Positions 16,561-24,679 of a stretch of 64,000 nucleotides of DNA are shown here, one piece after another. The notes below the pieces were generated by a model. The model was not told the DNA's origin, searched no databases, and saw only the letters and a program-made list of their open reading frames with translations. A program made the translations under genes and the position numbers. Numbering within the stretch: position 1 is the first letter of the stretch; each line of letters starts with the position of its first letter. Source of the DNA: Pseudomonadota bacterium (GTDB taxonomy: Bacteria > Pseudomonadota > Gammaproteobacteria > Steroidobacterales > Steroidobacteraceae); assembly GCA_023391335.1 (NCBI GenBank), contig JAEWBG010000085.1:1-64000 (forward strand). Reading direction: 5' to 3'.

Positions 16561-16827
16561 ATGAACAGTCGATCTCGATCGCAAGTCACCGTCTCAGCCG
16601 CATTCACTGCGGCGCTCATGAGCGTACCGAGCGCTCACGCCAACAGCCCCCCGATCTCGGCCCACGCCAGCGAGCACCTCGCGGTGATCGAGCCCGGTGC
16701 TGCAGCAACACGGCAAATTGAGGCAGCCGCACAGATGGCGTGGTGGTTCCCCATCGTCCCGGTGCCGCCGAAGTGGGTGGAAATCTGGCCAGAGGTGACG
16801 CACATCGAAAGCGTTCGAACTGCGTAG
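16561..16827 (+). CDS. Candidate RiPP precursor: secreted-type peptide with Trp-rich C-terminus
   Basis: An 88-residue protein preceded by AGGAG five bases before the ATG. Residues 1-27 resemble a Sec signal with a likely cut after Ala27 (VPSAHA/NS). A linker rich in Ala, Glu and His follows. The tail from residue 59 is striking: WWFPIVPVPPKWVEIW then PEV, with Trp61, Trp62, Phe63, Trp72 and Trp76 and many Pro and Val, and no Cys. It lies 50 bases before a SPASM radical SAM gene on the same strand. Signal-bearing precursors paired with SPASM maturases are known for cyclophane RiPPs such as the GrrA type, but this tail is not Gly-rich. The precursor role is inferred from context and composition. 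Confidence 0.6.
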   Translation: MNSRSRSQVTVSAAFTAALMSVPSAHANSPPISAHASEHLAVIEPGAAATRQIEAAAQMAWWFPIVPVPPKWVEIWPEVTHIESVRTA

Positions 16828-16837
16828 TGTCACTAAG

Positions 16838-16864
16838 CTCTGCTGAGAGATTCTCTCGGCAGAG
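16838..16864 (+). terminator. Hairpin between precursor and radical SAM gene (attenuator-like)
   Basis: CTCTGCTGAGAG, a 3-base loop ATT, and CTCTCGGCAGAG form a 12-bp stem with a single G-T pair. It lies 11 bases after the precursor stop and just before the GGAG of the next gene. It has no U-tract, so it is more likely a partial terminator or RNA-stability element that would favour precursor over enzyme. Confidence 0.6.
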
Positions 16865-16877
16865 CCGGAGAGCGCTC

Positions 16878-18032
16878 ATGCGTGCCAACAGCGCCGTCGA
16901 TTTCGTCATCAAAATTTCCAAGTTCTGCAATTTGCGCTGCAGTTACTGCTATGAATTCGCGGAGCTCGGAATACGCAAGCGCATGCAACTCGATCAGTTG
17001 CGAGCGTTTTTCAAAAACGTAAGAAGTGCGGTCGTTCAGCATGGTCGCAGCAAAATCCATTTCGTCTGGCACGGGGGCGAGCCGCTGCTGATTCCGATCG
17101 ATTACTACAAGAAGATCGGCGAGATTCAGCGTGAAGTGTTAGGGAGCGACATCGAGTACGCCAACGTGATGCAAACGAACTTGACCGTTTTGACGGAACG
17201 GCACATCCAGTTCTTGAGATCGCGAGAATTCTTCAATCAGGCGATCGGTGTTTCGTTCGATGTCTACGGCGATCAACGGGTGGACACGCGGGGCGAGCTG
17301 AGAACCGAAAGCGTGTTGGCCAATCTGCAGAGGCTCAAGGATGCGAACATTGCGTTCGGCGCCATCTGCGTCCTGGCACGCAATACGTTTCCGCGGGTTA
17401 GAGAGATTTACCGCTTCTACGACTCTCTGCAGATCCCAGTGCGATTCTTGCCATTCTATAAGAGTGCCACGGACGATCAGATCGAAAATCATGCGCTGAC
17501 GCATGAGCAGATTACGGCGGCGTTCAAGGCATTGTTCGATGATTGGCTCAGTTCCGAGAACGCCTCCGACATTGCGCCCCTCAGCGACTACATGCGATAT
17601 GCGTTGGCGCACATGGGAGCGGCTGCGTCGGCGGCGCGAGATCCTACCGATGAGCATGTCTTCCTTGTCGATACCAACGGCGATACGTATGGAGTGGCCG
17701 ACACGTATGAGGATCGCTTCCGATACGGCAATCTGTTCACGACCGACTTCACCGCCTTGCTGGGATCGGAGCGTCGCAGGGAATCTAACGTTCTCGCACG
17801 CGCCCGCACGGCGGCGTATTGCACGACGTGTCCGTACTTCGGGCACTGTCCGGGTTCATACGTCGCAGATGCGACAAGCGAGCAGCGACGAGCGTTGGCA
17901 ACGTCCGGTTGCCCGGTACGTGAAGTAATCGGCCATATCATCGGACGCCTCGAAGCCACTGCGGCAGTCGAGGCGATCAAACGGAAGGCGCGGTCGCAAC
18001 GAGATACGCCTGAAATCACGATCGGCGCGTGA
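16878..18032 (+). CDS. Radical SAM/SPASM peptide maturase-like enzyme
   Basis: A 384-residue protein. The radical SAM cluster motif CNLRCSYCY provides Cys17, Cys21 and Cys24. HFVWHGGEPLL (GGEP, SAM binding) follows near residue 60. The C-terminal SPASM-type domain has Cys315, Cys318, Cys323 and Cys345 (CTTCPYFGHCPG, then SGCPVREV), likely ligating auxiliary Fe-S clusters. This architecture is typical of enzymes that crosslink or epimerise ribosomal peptides. Its partner is probably the Trp-rich peptide upstream. The ATG at 16878 has GGAG 7 bases before it. No peptidase or obvious dedicated exporter follows. Confidence 0.85.
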   Translation: MRANSAVDFVIKISKFCNLRCSYCYEFAELGIRKRMQLDQLRAFFKNVRSAVVQHGRSKIHFVWHGGEPLLIPIDYYKKIGEIQREVLGSDIEYANVMQTNLTVLTERHIQFLRSREFFNQAIGVSFDVYGDQRVDTRGELRTESVLANLQRLKDANIAFGAICVLARNTFPRVREIYRFYDSLQIPVRFLPFYKSATDDQIENHALTHEQITAAFKALFDDWLSSENASDIAPLSDYMRYALAHMGAAASAARDPTDEHVFLVDTNGDTYGVADTYEDRFRYGNLFTTDFTALLGSERRRESNVLARARTAAYCTTCPYFGHCPGSYVADATSEQRRALATSGCPVREVIGHIIGRLEATAAVEAIKRKARSQRDTPEITIGA

Positions 18033-18099
18033 GTGCACCGAGCAACGGCAGGCCCTCTGCTCTATAGTTCGCGCCTGTGCACCGCACTCGCGAGGACTC

Positions 18100-18684
18100 A
18101 TGGGCAAGGGCCGATTCGAAGCATTCAGCGACGGCGTATTCGCCATCATCATCACCATCATGGTTTTGGAGCTGAAGGTGCCGCACGGGGAGGATTTCAG
18201 TGCGCTTGTACCCCTTCTGCCGGTCTTCATGAGCTATGTCCTCAGCTTCATTTACATCGGCATCTACTGGAACAATCACCATCACATGCTTCACACCGTG
18301 AAACGTGTGAGTGGCGGGATGCTCTGGGCGAATTTGCATCTATTGTTTTGGCTCTCGCTACTTCCATTTGCGACAGGCTGGATGGGCGAAAATCATCTAG
18401 CAGCAATGCCCTCGGCCCTCTATGGCGTTGTGCTCCTCATGGCCGCCATTGCTTATTGGATTTTGCAGAGTCTGATCATTCGGACCCAGGGTGCGGATTC
18501 TGTGTTGCGTCGGGCGGTTGGCGGAGACTGGAAGGGAAAGCTGTCTCCCTTCATGTATTTGGTGGGAATCATGCTGACGTTTTGGTCTCAGCTCGCGACG
18601 CAACTCATCTATCTCGTCGTCGCGCTGATTTGGCTGATTCCCGACCGGCGGATCGAAAATCAGCTTGCACACGAAGTGACCTAA
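18100..18684 (+). CDS. TMEM175-family (DUF1211) potassium channel-like protein
   Basis: A 194-residue protein with six membrane helices and the family motif near the N-terminus (RFEAFSDGVFAIIITIMVLE, with the conserved FSDGVFAI). Bacterial TMEM175 proteins form K+ channels. It starts 67 bases after the radical SAM gene, could be read through, and shares its stop region with the convergent gene at 18681. No evidence ties it to peptide export. Confidence 0.88.
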   Translation: MGKGRFEAFSDGVFAIIITIMVLELKVPHGEDFSALVPLLPVFMSYVLSFIYIGIYWNNHHHMLHTVKRVSGGMLWANLHLLFWLSLLPFATGWMGENHLAAMPSALYGVVLLMAAIAYWILQSLIIRTQGADSVLRRAVGGDWKGKLSPFMYLVGIMLTFWSQLATQLIYLVVALIWLIPDRRIENQLAHEVT

Positions 18685-19067
18685 GGCACCACATCGAAAG
18701 GCCTGCGAGGCCGAGGCGGCGGCGAGTTGGTGGGCAGTTGCTCGCAGCACGTAGTGCAGTCTTTCGTGCGTTTCAGCTCCATCAGCGCTCCTTCGGCCTC
18801 ACGAATTGCATTCAGGATTGCAGTTCGTGGTGTCGGTGCATCCATCCCGTCATCCATGCCTTCGACGAAGATGTCTTTCTCCGAGGAGCTCAGCAACATG
18901 GTGACGCGCCATGCTTTGCTGCTAGAGCGACTGCCTCGTTCCACGTTCACCCGGCATTGCAGCAAGCTGTCGCAGTGACGCTCGAGATTCGCTATCGCAG
19001 TGAACAGCAGTGTCTCTGTTGAGCCATCGAGTTCCGTATCGCCAAGAGACACGGTGACAGTGCGCAT
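18681..19067 (-). CDS. HPF/RaiA-like ribosome-associated protein (putative)
   Basis: A 128-residue protein. Residues 1-100 follow the hibernation-factor alpha/beta pattern: an acidic start, a helix with LERHCDSLLQCRVNVERG, a strand WRVTMLL and a final helix AILNAIREAEGALMELKR. The C-terminal 28 residues are Pro/Arg rich with a CTTC pair. Similarity is to the sigma-54 modulation/HPF superfamily, where members bind the ribosomal decoding region in stasis. The match is by pattern, not strong motif. It overlaps the convergent TMEM175-like gene by four bases. Confidence 0.55.
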   Translation of the reverse strand: MRTVTVSLGDTELDGSTETLLFTAIANLERHCDSLLQCRVNVERGSRSSSKAWRVTMLLSSSEKDIFVEGMDDGMDAPTPRTAILNAIREAEGALMELKRTKDCTTCCEQLPTNSPPPRPRRPFDVVP

Positions 19068-19240
19068 GATTCCTCCTGGAACGGTCGAGCAGACTCCATG
19101 TGGATCTGTGCTGTCCGTACTTTGGGCAAATTCTGTCAGAGCATCTGTGACGCCGGTTCGGTTGCGCTACAGCCGTGTCTAAGGTCTATCCCGTAGTGTC
19201 TACGCTGGATCCGTAGAAATCCTCGTTCGGGCGAGCCGTC

Positions 19241-19654
19241 TCATCTCTCCTCGATGCTCGGATTCAACACGGGCTTGAGGTCGATGATGGGCGTTCCGTC
19301 CAGCGCTTCCAATCCGCTCACTTGGAGGCGCGCCCCGTCGATCGCGATGATTGTGACGCGATGTAGCCCAATCGGATTCGGACGATGCGGCGAGCGGGTG
19401 CTGAAGACGCCTTCTTTGCTGCGCGAGGTATCGCCACGGAGATACACGCTGAGTACATCGCGACGTGCGCGGTCGAGCCAAGTCAGCAGCATGAGTTGGT
19501 CTCCCACTCGGATCGAACTCAAACCTTCGAGCATGCCGGCGTGAAATTCTAGCCACGCCGCGGGCGCTCCTTCATCGGGCTGCCGAGGGGCTGAGTTCAT
19601 GTCAGTAAGCGAAGATGACACCGCACCGATCGACTCGATAGTGAAGCTACTCAT
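19241..19654 (-). CDS. trmO: tRNA (N6-threonylcarbamoyladenosine37-N6)-methyltransferase TrmO
   Basis: A 137-residue protein of the TrmO/TsaA (YaeB) family, which adds a methyl group from SAM to t6A37 of certain tRNAs. The diagnostic block VFSTRSPHRPNPIGLHRV lies near 83-100, and DGTPIIDLKPVL near 117-128. It is shorter than E. coli TrmO (about 235), as in many single-domain members. Same strand as the three genes behind it, with sizeable gaps. Confidence 0.9.
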   Translation of the reverse strand: MSSFTIESIGAVSSSLTDMNSAPRQPDEGAPAAWLEFHAGMLEGLSSIRVGDQLMLLTWLDRARRDVLSVYLRGDTSRSKEGVFSTRSPHRPNPIGLHRVTIIAIDGARLQVSGLEALDGTPIIDLKPVLNPSIEER

Positions 19655-19694
19655 GCGACGAACTGCGTTTGGTTTGACGTGCTGTTCAGCGCGT

Positions 19695-19940
19695 TCACTG
19701 GTTCGAAATCGACTGAGCGACGGCAGATGTTGTAGCTGCAGGCGATCGTCCCTTCACGTACGGCAGAAAGAACATGTACAGGCCAGTCAACATCATTGCG
19801 ATGAGTGGAATCAGCGCCAGTAGGCCGATCCAGAATGCTTGTACGTTCTTCGCCAGTGCCACGATGTTAATTATCACGGCAATCGTTAGCGCAATCGACA
19901 GCCAGCGGTGAATGTCGCGAATCGTTTTACTCCAGTTCAT
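19695..19940 (-). CDS. Small two-helix membrane protein, unknown function
   Basis: An 81-residue protein with an amphipathic start (WSKTIRDIHRWLS), hydrophobic helices at about 13-32 and 37-60, and a polar tail. The opening resembles the first helix of PepSY-type membrane proteins, but no extracellular domain is present. Function unknown. It sits between trmO and the SRPBCC gene on the same strand. Confidence 0.6.
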   Translation of the reverse strand: MNWSKTIRDIHRWLSIALTIAVIINIVALAKNVQAFWIGLLALIPLIAMMLTGLYMFFLPYVKGRSPAATTSAVAQSISNQ

Positions 19941-19997
19941 TGGAGAGTCTCCGGTTAAGTGTGCGAATCGGTGGATCGTTTGTCGAAGAGAATGGAC

Positions 19998-20429
19998 TCA
20001 TTCATGACGCGCGAGCACTTCTTCCAATTTGGAGAAGAACTGCTGCCACCCGTGTTTGGCGCCGCCGGAGGCCTGCTTCTGTTCGGGCCTAAATCCGACC
20101 TGCTCCATGCGCAAACGAGTACCGCTGCTTGTCGGCGTTAGGGTGAATGTCACTACGCTCTTCAAGTTGAAAGCTGGATCTTCGTGCGCGTAATTCCAGG
20201 TATAGGAGAGTTTTTCGTTCGGCTCGATCGCGAGGACCTCACAATCCAGCACGCCGCCCCATTCGCCGCGCAGATTGAATCGATGGCCCACGACCGGCAC
20301 GAAGTCATTTTTCATCAGCCATTCTTGAATCAGGTGAGGCTGCGTCAGCGCACGCCAGAGTTTTTCCGGTGAATGCGAGAATTCACGCTCGATTACTACA
20401 GAGCGCACGTCGTCGGATACTGCGTTCAT
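19998..20429 (-). CDS. SRPBCC (AHSA1-like) domain protein
   Basis: A 143-residue single-domain protein of the START-like superfamily. The typical opening is IEREFSHSPEKLWRALTQPHLIQEWL, followed by strands ending in the long C-terminal helix. Such proteins bind hydrophobic ligands. Its start overlaps the stop of the ArsR gene, an extremely common pair in which the ArsR-type repressor controls the SRPBCC protein. Confidence 0.88.
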   Translation of the reverse strand: MNAVSDDVRSVVIEREFSHSPEKLWRALTQPHLIQEWLMKNDFVPVVGHRFNLRGEWGGVLDCEVLAIEPNEKLSYTWNYAHEDPAFNLKSVVTFTLTPTSSGTRLRMEQVGFRPEQKQASGGAKHGWQQFFSKLEEVLARHE

Positions 20430-20749
20430 TGATCCATCCTCTTGAGCAAATCTTCAAGTGTGTCGAAACGGCTTTCCCAGAAGCCGGTCATTTGTTTGGT
20501 CCAGTCGATCAGTGGGGCGAGTGCGCTGATCTGCGCTGTGTAGCGAATTTCGCGGCCTTCTTGGCGGTCGCGAACGAGGCCGGCCTGTTTTAGAACACCC
20601 AGATGCTTCGAGACTGCAGGTTGCGATACTCCAGCGCGAGCAGTGAGGCCACCTACGGTTTGCTCGCCTTCGCGGCACAGCCGCTCGAACAACGCGCGGC
20701 GCGTTGGATCGGACAGGGTTTTGAACAGAACATCGTGAACTTTTGGCAT
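20426..20749 (-). CDS. ArsR-family winged-helix repressor
   Basis: A 107-residue protein. The HTH segment is GGLTARAGVSQPAVSKHLGVLKQAGLV, preceded by the family opening LFKTLSDPTRRALFERL. No CxC metal motif is visible, so it is not a classical arsenic sensor. The ATG at 20749 fits the family start; the in-frame extension to 20791 would run into the operator. It overlaps the SRPBCC gene by four bases. Confidence 0.9.
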   Translation of the reverse strand: MPKVHDVLFKTLSDPTRRALFERLCREGEQTVGGLTARAGVSQPAVSKHLGVLKQAGLVRDRQEGREIRYTAQISALAPLIDWTKQMTGFWESRFDTLEDLLKRMDQ

Positions 20750-20783
20750 GTGACTAATAACCGGCGGGTTATGGGTTAGATAT

Positions 20784-20799
20784 ATAACCATCGGGTTAT
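20784..20799. promoter_or_regulatory. Putative ArsR operator
   Basis: ATAACCATCGGGTTAT is a perfect 6-bp inverted repeat with a 4-base spacer, 35 bases upstream of the ArsR start. Two more GGGTTA half-sites lie at 20766-20778. The cluster fits an autoregulatory operator. Confidence 0.6.
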
Positions 20800-21076
20800 G
20801 CGTCAGTCAAGCGAAGAATTTGGCTGTGTTTTTGTAGTCCCGAGATGGCGCAATCTCCGGAACTCAATCGAAGTGTCGTTCAGCAGATGATGAGACCTGC
20901 CTTAGCAACTGGAACACTTCCGCGTGCGACGATCGTCTCTATTGCATGCTCCGCAGAATTCAGTGAAGGTTAGAGCTGCCAAGCCGACCGCTGCTTAGTA
21001 ACGACTCATAGCGCAGGCGCCCTTGACCAGCTTGTCGGGAAACTCTGGCGGTGACTTACCGCTAAAGGAGCGCACC

Positions 21077-22585
21077 TTGAACGACGCCACGAGCAAACAT
21101 CTCGCATTCGTTCAGTTGCTCGTCGTTCCCGGTCTTTACTACCTGGGCGTCAAAGCCAGCTTGCTGTTTGCCGCGACACCGGACGTGCTCGTCATGCTCT
21201 GGATTCCAAACAGCTTTCTGTTGGCTACGCTGATGCGCTGTGGCTTGCGTCGCTTCTGGTTGTTGGCGATTGCGATTCTGGCGGCTGAGGTCGCGGCGGA
21301 TTTTCCGACCTTCTCGATTGCCGAAGCCTTGCTGTTCGGCGGCATCAATCTCACGGAAGCGCTCATTGCATTCTCGCTGCTGCGCCGATGGAAGTTCGAC
21401 GCGGACTTCACCACGCCCGCAGATCTCGCAAAATTCGTCTCGGCAGGACCGTTGATTGCAGCACTCTTTGCGGCTGCCGCTGCCGGTGGTGTGTATTCGT
21501 GGTTCCGTGGCGACGAAATGAGCTATCTCGATTTCGCTCGCGTTTGGTGGTTCAGCGACGGCTTGGGCGTGCTGATTCTGACGCCGGTGACCTTGAGTAT
21601 ATGGAAAGAGAAACGCGGTGCGCGCGTCGAGCCGAAGTGGCGATGGTACGACGTCGCGGTCCTCATCGCAGGCGGCATTGTGTTGGCAGCATTCGCCGTC
21701 TCGCTGCAGACAGAGTTCCGGGGTCTCACGATCCGTCCCGCACTGCTCATGTTGTTTGCCGTGTATGTCGCAACCCGATTCAGTCTCAAAGTGGCAACTG
21801 GGTCAGTGCTCGCGACTGCGCTGGTCCTCATCTATATGACCAAAGTGGGGCGGCAGCCCTTCGGGCCACTCGACTTTCGCAGCACGGCACTTTCGACCCA
21901 AGAATACATTGCGACAATGAGTTTGATTGCGCTTGGGTTGAGCACGCTGCTATCCCAGCATCGCGCTAACACGCGAGAGCTGGAATCGCGCGTTCGTGAA
22001 CGGACCAGCGAATTGCAGCAAGCGAACGCGAAGCTGGAAAGGCTCGCACTGACCGATGCCTTGACCTCTTTACCCAATCGGCGCGCACTGCTCTCGATGA
22101 TGGCCAAAGAGTTTGACCAAGGCCGGCGCATGCACCAGGAACTCGCTCTCGTGATGTTCGACGTAGATCACTTCAAAAAGGTGAACGACACCTACGGCCA
22201 CGCTGCCGGGGATCAAGTGCTGCAGCATGTGGCGCGCCAGGCTGCGAGTGTCGTAAGACAAATGGATACTCTAACGCGGTACGGCGGCGAGGAGTTTGTG
22301 CTTCTTTCGCCCGCAATCGGTGCGAGCAGCGCCATGGAAGTCGCAGAAAGAATGCGCAACGCGATCAAGAGCGTCGAGATCAACATAGGCTCGCAAAGCA
22401 TCCGAGTAACGGCGAGCTTCGGTATAGCGGTACTGTCACCGGAAGATCACCATCCGCACGATTTGCTCCGGCGTGCTGATCGGGCATTGTACGCAGCGAA
22501 GAATGCGGGGCGAGATTGCGCGGTCTTCGACACCAACGATTCTGCGGGGACGGACGCTGCACCCGTCTCGATCACCGGCAGCTAA
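21077..22585 (+). CDS. MASE1-GGDEF diguanylate cyclase
   Basis: About 502 residues. The N-terminal 290 residues have eight to ten membrane helices of the MASE1 sensor type (GVKASLLFA, LWIPNSFLLA). A short coiled coil follows, then a GGDEF domain from about 320. The active signature is intact (YGGEEFVLL), as are the substrate segment DALTSLPNRRAL and DHFKKVNDTYGH, so cyclic-di-GMP synthesis is expected. The start is set at the TTG at 21077 because AAAGGAG lies six bases upstream; another TTG at 21023 has no such site. Monocistronic. Confidence 0.88.
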   Translation: MNDATSKHLAFVQLLVVPGLYYLGVKASLLFAATPDVLVMLWIPNSFLLATLMRCGLRRFWLLAIAILAAEVAADFPTFSIAEALLFGGINLTEALIAFSLLRRWKFDADFTTPADLAKFVSAGPLIAALFAAAAAGGVYSWFRGDEMSYLDFARVWWFSDGLGVLILTPVTLSIWKEKRGARVEPKWRWYDVAVLIAGGIVLAAFAVSLQTEFRGLTIRPALLMLFAVYVATRFSLKVATGSVLATALVLIYMTKVGRQPFGPLDFRSTALSTQEYIATMSLIALGLSTLLSQHRANTRELESRVRERTSELQQANAKLERLALTDALTSLPNRRALLSMMAKEFDQGRRMHQELALVMFDVDHFKKVNDTYGHAAGDQVLQHVARQAASVVRQMDTLTRYGGEEFVLLSPAIGASSAMEVAERMRNAIKSVEINIGSQSIRVTASFGIAVLSPEDHHPHDLLRRADRALYAAKNAGRDCAVFDTNDSAGTDAAPVSITGS

Positions 22586-22817
22586 CGACGCAGCGCTGGT
22601 ACCAAACAGATCCGGCAAGGATTGCTCGCGCGCATCGCGCCGGCGGTCCGGAAAGGGCTCGGGCAGGTGCGGTGAATCGCCAGTTGTGTTTGCCCTCGGC
22701 GCGCCGAGCTGGACCTTTCGCCCTCAGAATGCACGTTCAAACGCCGACTGTTATCTTTCTTCGATCGGCTGGTTCCAGCAACGCTCTGCGTTATCCTCTG
22801 GCTCTCGCCATCAAACG

Positions 22818-23546
22818 ATGTTCTTCATGCAACTACCCGCCTCATCCTGCACCGCCGAAGACGTGCTCATTTGTAAGGGCGCTGTCGGTGCGAGCGATCT
22901 CGCGTGGCTGCAAGAAACCGTGATGAGTTCTGTGATGCGCGATTCGTTGGTCTCGAATATGGAGGACGAATCGCATGGGGACGTCGAGTGGGTGGTGAAC
23001 AAGACCATTCGCGACACTCAGGAGGTCGATCTCTCGAGGGTCGTGACCGACAAGTTGGACGCCATCATCGAGACGAGCGCGCGGAGCTTCATCGATCCGT
23101 TCTTCCGGGTGCAGGTTCGCGATTGGGAACGAGTGCAGGTGTTGCACTATGGAGTGGGTGGGCACTACATCCCGCATGTCGATGCCGAGACGCTCTATAA
23201 AGATGAGTCCGGCCTCGAACTGTGGGAGAAGACCTTGGATCGCGATCTTTCGATCGTGCTCTTCTTGAACGATGACTTCGAAGGCGGCGAGTTGGACTTC
23301 CCAGTACTCGATCTTTCCATCAAGCCCGGGGCCGGTACCTTGGTGTGCTTTCCGTCAGATCATCATTTCGTGCATGGCGTTAGGCCGGTCACTGCGGGGC
23401 ATCGATACACGGCCGTCACCTGGATGCGCGTGCACGGAACGCCCAGCGTCGATGAAATCAATCGCATGTGGTTCGATGAGTACGAACGTGCGTGGCCGGA
23501 GCAGATTGAACAGTTCTCCTACATTGCAAAGCGGCGCCGGGGTTGA
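22818..23546 (+). CDS. Fe(II)/2-oxoglutarate-dependent dioxygenase, prolyl 4-hydroxylase-like
   Basis: A 242-residue protein. The catalytic jelly roll shows the iron triad His120 and Asp122 (IPHVDAE) and His186 (FVHGVRPV), and a likely 2-oxoglutarate-binding Arg196 (AGHRYT). VLFLNDDFEGGELDF is characteristic of the P4Hc subclass. Candidate substrates are proline residues or free amino acids; none can be named. The ATG at 22818 is the most natural start, but its ribosome site is weak and ATG 22827 is possible. Confidence 0.85.
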   Translation: MFFMQLPASSCTAEDVLICKGAVGASDLAWLQETVMSSVMRDSLVSNMEDESHGDVEWVVNKTIRDTQEVDLSRVVTDKLDAIIETSARSFIDPFFRVQVRDWERVQVLHYGVGGHYIPHVDAETLYKDESGLELWEKTLDRDLSIVLFLNDDFEGGELDFPVLDLSIKPGAGTLVCFPSDHHFVHGVRPVTAGHRYTAVTWMRVHGTPSVDEINRMWFDEYERAWPEQIEQFSYIAKRRRG

Positions 23547-23615
23547 CGAGTACGTGAAGTTCGCCGATGGCAGCGAGCTGAATAGCGGGTTGTAACTGTC
23601 GCGCCGTTGTTGTTT

Positions 23616-23628
23616 ATGAAATCAACGT
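23616..23628. repeat. 13-bp direct repeat, left copy
   Basis: ATGAAATCAACGT here recurs in the same orientation at 24565-24577. The interval holds the SnoaL-like gene and a decayed reading frame with GC-richer codon choice than the surroundings, so the pair may mark the edges of an acquired segment. Speculative. Confidence 0.4.
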
Positions 23629-23733
23629 TCCGTCATCCGGCCACACTCTGAATCAGGCAGTCTGCGACTCGCGTCAACCGATGCGAGGGTGCTGCGTTCG
23701 ATCCGTTTAGTCATCCTGTACAAGGAGCAGCTT

Positions 23734-24264
23734 ATGACCGGACGACGCGTGGAACACAGCAGATACGCAATCGGTGCAAGGAACGCAAAGACAAGCACAG
23801 TCGGAAAACATGCAAGAGCTGCGAGACCCCGGAGATTTCTCGTTGCACGCCTTGGTGCGCTATGCCTTTGGAGTTATTGCGGAATCGCTTCTTACGCTGC
23901 ATCGCCGGCAAGCAAGTCATCAACGCCTGAGGAGGTCGTACGCGCTTACACTGACGCAGCCAACCGTCACGACCTCGAAGCATTCCTGGCGCTGTACGCT
24001 GCGGACATTCGCAAGTTTCGCTTTCCGGGCGAACTGACGTCGCAGGGGATCGACCACAACCGGACCGTATACCAGAAGGCGTTCGCCGCGGCGCCGGATC
24101 TGAAGATCGAGATCGTCGAGCTGACAACACTCGGCGACAAGGTAATGGTGCACGACCGGGTGACCGGCCGGCCCGACGGCAAGAGCGCCGATGAATTCAC
24201 CATCTACCAGGTACAGGACGGCCGCATCACCAACATCGTTTACGTCGAGCAACAGGTGCGCTGA
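23734..24264 (+). CDS. SnoaL-like (NTF2-fold) exported protein
   Basis: A 176-residue protein. A basic, then hydrophobic N-terminus (RRFLVARLGALCLWSYCGIA, about 33-52) looks like a long signal peptide. An NTF2-like domain of about 110 residues follows (TPEEVVRAYTDAANRHDLEA, VMVHDRVTGR, EFTIYQVQDGRITNIVYVE). Such domains are small enzymes or binding modules; no specific activity can be assigned. AAGGAG lies just before the ATG at 23734. Codon use is more GC-rich than in flanking genes, hinting at acquisition. Confidence 0.75.
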   Translation: MTGRRVEHSRYAIGARNAKTSTVGKHARAARPRRFLVARLGALCLWSYCGIASYAASPASKSSTPEEVVRAYTDAANRHDLEAFLALYAADIRKFRFPGELTSQGIDHNRTVYQKAFAAAPDLKIEIVELTTLGDKVMVHDRVTGRPDGKSADEFTIYQVQDGRITNIVYVEQQVR

Positions 24265-24289
24265 AGATCATGCGATCGCTGGACGACCT

Positions 24290-24480
24290 CGCGCGTGGCG
24301 ACCGCCGACCTCGAGGACGTCGCCAGCATCACCAGGATGGTGAGCAAATTCTTCGAAGGTGGAAGCCGTTCGGGTGAAGTCCTGGTTTGAACTGACCAAT
24401 CCGATGCTCGGGATCTCCCTCGAGCGATGATCCAACGCAATCGCTGCAAGCGGCTGCTGTCTCCTATTCCGCACCTTCAG
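24290..24480 (+). pseudogene. Decayed MbcA/ParS-type antitoxin C-terminal domain
   Basis: Pieces of a toxin-binding domain are readable in different frames: VASITRMVSKFFEGG (about 24320-24364), WFELTNPMLGIS (24383-24418), then, after a one-base shift, MIQRNRCKRLL from 24427. In order these resemble the W-x-x-TPNPALGG-x-TP-x-x-x-I-x-x-x-R-x-x-RLL pattern of DUF2384 antitoxins. At least two frameshifts break it and no toxin partner is present. Recognised by pattern only. Confidence 0.4.
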
Positions 24481-24563
24481 GCGATTGACTGGATGTATGA
24501 GGAATCGCGTAAGACTTTGCTAACCAATATTGGCCAAGCTATGGTTTCGTGCGCACCGTTCTG

Positions 24564-24602
24564 CATGAAATCAACGTCTGGCCGTTCGGCCAAACCTTCA
24601 TG
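24564..24602. repeat. Nested inverted repeat
   Basis: CATGAA at 24564-24569 pairs with TTCATG at 24597-24602, and inside it TGGCCG-TT-CGGCCA at 24579-24592 forms a tight stem. Includes the right copy of the 13-bp direct repeat (24565-24577). Confidence 0.5.
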
Positions 24603-24632
24603 ATCCGTTAGCAAAGTGTGGCCACACCTACT

Positions 24633-24657
24633 TCTGCTTTCGGCCAGAAGCGGACGT
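24633..24657. repeat. Short imperfect palindromic element, copy 1
   Basis: A 25-base segment (core CTGCTTTCGGCCAGAAGCGG) that matches 29075-29099 at 17 of 25 positions. Both are rough palindromes of the form GCTTT-N5-6-AAGC and lie in non-coding DNA. Likely a dispersed non-coding repeat. Confidence 0.4.
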
Positions 24658-24679
24658 CGACTCGCTCTCTTCCGGTCGC

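Noticed and set aside
18100..18684. TMEM175-like protein as the RiPP exporter
   Set aside because: It matches a K+ channel family by the FSDGVFAI motif; no known role in peptide export.
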